Shown in pieces: positions 62,204-64,000 of a DNA stretch of 64,000 nucleotides (position 1 is the stretch's first letter; each line of letters opens with the position of its first letter). The position numbers and the translations under genes were made by a program. The notes under the pieces are model-generated. The model was not told the DNA's origin, made no database searches, and saw nothing but the letters and a program-made list of their open reading frames with translations. Location of the stretch: positions 2,046,001-2,110,000 of the forward strand of contig CAWAGV010000002.1 of the NCBI GenBank assembly GCA_963781725.1, read 5' to 3'. The stretch is from BOG-931 sp963781725. Lineage in GTDB: Bacteria > Pseudomonadota > Alphaproteobacteria > Rhizobiales > Xanthobacteraceae.

Positions 62204-63354
62204 ACGACTTCATCCCGTCCATCGAACGTGTTGGCGGTGTCGAGATATTCCTTGAGGTACGTTGCGGTTTCTTCGATGGCTTCTTTAGCTTGGAGGATGA
62301 GCGTCAAGTCCTTGCTTTCAACGATCGTGCCCTGCACCAACTTTGCGATCGTCACGCGGATAAAAAAGAAGCCCAGGATGAAATTAAAGAACGCAATGAA
62401 CACCCAGAAGAGCTTTTTGACGAAAGAGCGCAATGTTGCCCATCGCCGCGACCAGAATTTCTTTTTGTCATGAGCTTCGGACCTGGCACTTGCCGCAAGT
62501 TGCATGTGCATCCGCGCCAGCTCATTTTGGCGCTGCCGTCGTAAGCTGTCGAATGCAATGACTCGACCGAGCCAATATTTTCGCACGTCGGTGAGCTGGT
62601 CGTGCGTCATTGAAAGGTTGGCGGTTAGGCCGAAAATGACCCGTCCGTACCAATTGATGCGCTGCGTGCGTTTGAAGAGGCATTGGATGTCTTCGCCATA
62701 GACCGGAAGTTTGTAGGGTAGGTTGCCGTGAATGATGAAGTTGAGGATTGGTGCGCGCGCCGCATAGAGGATAAGGGCTAAGACGAGACCGATCGCGAAT
62801 GAAACGGCAGCCGCGATTCCGGAAAGATAGATGATGGTGGGAGGTTGAGGGGAGCTGATGGGGGCAGGCTGCGGTTGTCTTATTGGCTGATTGGGCGGAG
62901 AGGCCGGTAAAGGTACAGGGGCGGCCAATTGAGTGATTTGCATTCCGAGCGAATAAAGATATCGGCTATCTTCATTAGCGTTACAAATGACAGCAACGGC
63001 GGCGCAAGAGTCGGTGCCATAACGAAGATGGCAAAGCTGTTCGGCCTGATTTTCTGCCGCATCGGAAAGCGCCGCCTGTGAAGTCACGGATTGCGCGGCT
63101 CCGTCTGAGTACGGAAACCCGACGGCAAAACACCCAGCGACGGGCAGATCAAATTGTTTGCACTGTCTACCTTGTGACAAACACTGCGTGCCGGCTCGCA
63201 AGTCTAGCTCGTGCAATGTCATGGAGGCCTTAGAAAAACTGCACCTCAACGAGGCCCTTACCGTCGGATCGGACTCGCACGATAATTGAGCTGCACGTGA
63301 GCTTGTGGAAGCGGCGAATACAAATAGCGTGATTGCAATACGGGCAAATCGCAT
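62200..63354 (-). CDS. Membrane protein with periplasmic Cys-rich domain, coupled to the ATPase
   Basis: 384 residues from ATG 63354 (MRFARIAITLFVFAASTSSRA, signal peptide). A periplasmic domain with several cysteines (LSCESDPTVRASLRCSFSKA, QCLSQGRQCKQF) is followed by a Pro/Gln linker, a membrane segment (YLSGIAAAVSFAIGLVLALI), a cytoplasmic basic region, and a second membrane segment (VFIAFFNFILGFFFIRV). The coupling to the HerA-like ATPase by a 4-bp overlap suggests a VirB10/TraG-like anchor or an element-specific adaptor. Not recognised as a known family. Confidence 0.7.
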   Translation of the reverse strand: MRFARIAITLFVFAASTSSRAAQLSCESDPTVRASLRCSFSKASMTLHELDLRAGTQCLSQGRQCKQFDLPVAGCFAVGFPYSDGAAQSVTSQAALSDAAENQAEQLCHLRYGTDSCAAVAVICNANEDSRYLYSLGMQITQLAAPVPLPASPPNQPIRQPQPAPISSPQPPTIIYLSGIAAAVSFAIGLVLALILYAARAPILNFIIHGNLPYKLPVYGEDIQCLFKRTQRINWYGRVIFGLTANLSMTHDQLTDVRKYWLGRVIAFDSLRRQRQNELARMHMQLAASARSEAHDKKKFWSRRWATLRSFVKKLFWVFIAFFNFILGFFFIRVTIAKLVQGTIVESKDLTLILQAKEAIEETATYLKEYLDTANTFDGRDEVV

Positions 63355-63439
63355 CGCTTCCCCCCAAGCGAAGTGAGGGCGCTCAGCGGCCGCCAAGCGC
63401 CCTCGTAGTTCAAAGCTCCCTTCCGAGAGCTAGTGCCGA

Positions 63440-63637
63440 TTAGGGCCACATCCCTTGCAGCCAAGCCCGGATTTCACGTTGCCGATAGTAAAACCGAGAG
63501 CCACGAGTTTTGAACGGCTTAAACCGTTGCGGAAACTTGTAAGCTTTCTCCAGTCTCACGATATGAGTGCGGCTAATTTGAATTCCGTACTCGGATTGCA
63601 GCTGGGCGTATGTGACCAACTTATCGTCGTCTAACAT
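63440..63637 (-). CDS. AlpA/MerR-like excisionase-type regulator
   Basis: 65 residues from ATG 63637 (MLDDDKLVTYAQLQSEYG). It is a small winged-helix protein: TYAQLQSEYGIQISRTHIVR, FPQRFKPFKTRGSRFYYRQR and EIRAWLQGMWP match the AlpA/excisionase pattern. Such proteins control integrase expression or excision. It is the last complete gene, with the integrase C-terminus probably upstream at 63924. Confidence 0.75.
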   Translation of the reverse strand: MLDDDKLVTYAQLQSEYGIQISRTHIVRLEKAYKFPQRFKPFKTRGSRFYYRQREIRAWLQGMWP

Positions 63638-63923
63638 GTTCAAGCTCCATGAGGAGCCATCGCATGCGACGGCGGTTAAGCCGGCACGCATAAGTTGAGT
63701 GCAGAAGGGCGGAGAGTCAATCGGAGAGGGTGCACCATCCTGACCGTGCGACAGGAAGCCCCACCGCGCCGCACCGCCGTAAGCCGCCCCAAATAAGTAG
63801 AGGAATGAGTATAGGCGGCTTTTGGTTGATTAGAATTCTCAAGAAAAAACAATCGGATATTGAATAGATGAGATTCCCTCCACGAGCTTAGGGTCCGAAG
63901 ATTGGGGTATACGCATCCACAAG
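63638..63923. other. Gap upstream of the AlpA-like gene
   Basis: 286 bases without a gene. AT-richer around 63800-63870 (aagaaaaaacaatcggatatt), which may hold the AlpA-like gene's promoter. I see no clear repeat or tRNA. Confidence 0.45.
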
Positions 63924-64000
63924 CTAGCCGGCGGCAGCGATGCTCCGGTTCGCGCTGAGCGTCCTGAATTCGTCCAGCAAATCAGCCCAAGCCTGCAACA
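63924..64000 (-). CDS. C-terminus of a probable integrase (cut off by the window)
   Basis: The last 25 codons on the minus strand read LQAWADLLDEFRTLSANRSI then AAAG and a TAG at 63924. An end of the form LQAWADxL is common at the C-terminus of tyrosine recombinases on alphaproteobacterial elements. This and the AlpA-like gene put the integrase end of the island just beyond the window. Too little is visible for a firm call. Confidence 0.4.
   Translation of the reverse strand, partial: LQAWADLLDEFRTLSANRSIAAAG

Overview
The window looks like the chromosome of a GC-rich alphaproteobacterium, probably Hyphomicrobiales (Bradyrhizobium/Pseudolabrys/Rhodoplanes-like). The signs are a PodJ-like Sel1-repeat polarity protein, a GCS2-type glutamate-cysteine ligase, TctC-type binding proteins, a DUF3768/replication-relaxation mobile element, and GTTC-N7-GTTC LexA boxes, which are the alphaproteobacterial form. 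It falls into two parts.

Backbone (1 to about 27.35 kb). A partial PodJ/Sel1-like gene is followed by a fatty-acid or acid catabolic block: acyl-CoA dehydrogenase, SDR, TctC-like binding protein, LLM flavin enzyme, thiolase, cupin and a FadB-type fusion. Next come gshA, a large polytopic membrane protein, a Tat-exported molybdopterin oxidoreductase with its cytochrome b partner, a three-gene transferase/radical-SAM/GT2 cassette, a PAS-MCP-like receptor, two MFS transporters and a secreted protein of unknown role.

Island (about 27.37 kb to beyond the right edge). It starts beside degenerate tRNA 3'-end-like sequence and ends with an AlpA-like regulator and what looks like the C-terminus of an integrase. 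The left half is a defence cluster: a GTPase plus methyltransferase-like pair whose promoter is bracketed by two LexA boxes, an XRE regulator plus AbiJ-N/Mrr-type nuclease, a type I R-M operon with an extra nuclease and a wrecked hsdR, a sigma-like/unknown/ImmA operon, and a four-gene ubiquitin-like conjugation operon (Ubl, E2-like, JAB-E1 fusion, DUF6527). The right half carries element-maintenance genes: two separate sets of DUF3768, replication-relaxation protein and HerA/TraD-like ATPase, toxin-antitoxin genes, a wHTH replication-type protein beside an AT-rich, iteron-like region, and a DNA-binding-type protein whose own gene contains 10-bp-phased GTCGCGAC arrays. No relaxase or mating-pair genes are visible, so transfer functions must lie outside the window or be supplied by a helper.

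Many otherwise well-conserved genes, in both halves, are broken by single-base indels, often in short homopolymers. This looks more like sequence error than biology, except perhaps in hsdR (36.8-39.1 kb), where damage is far denser. Functional calls are from reading the translations by eye; no database search was run.
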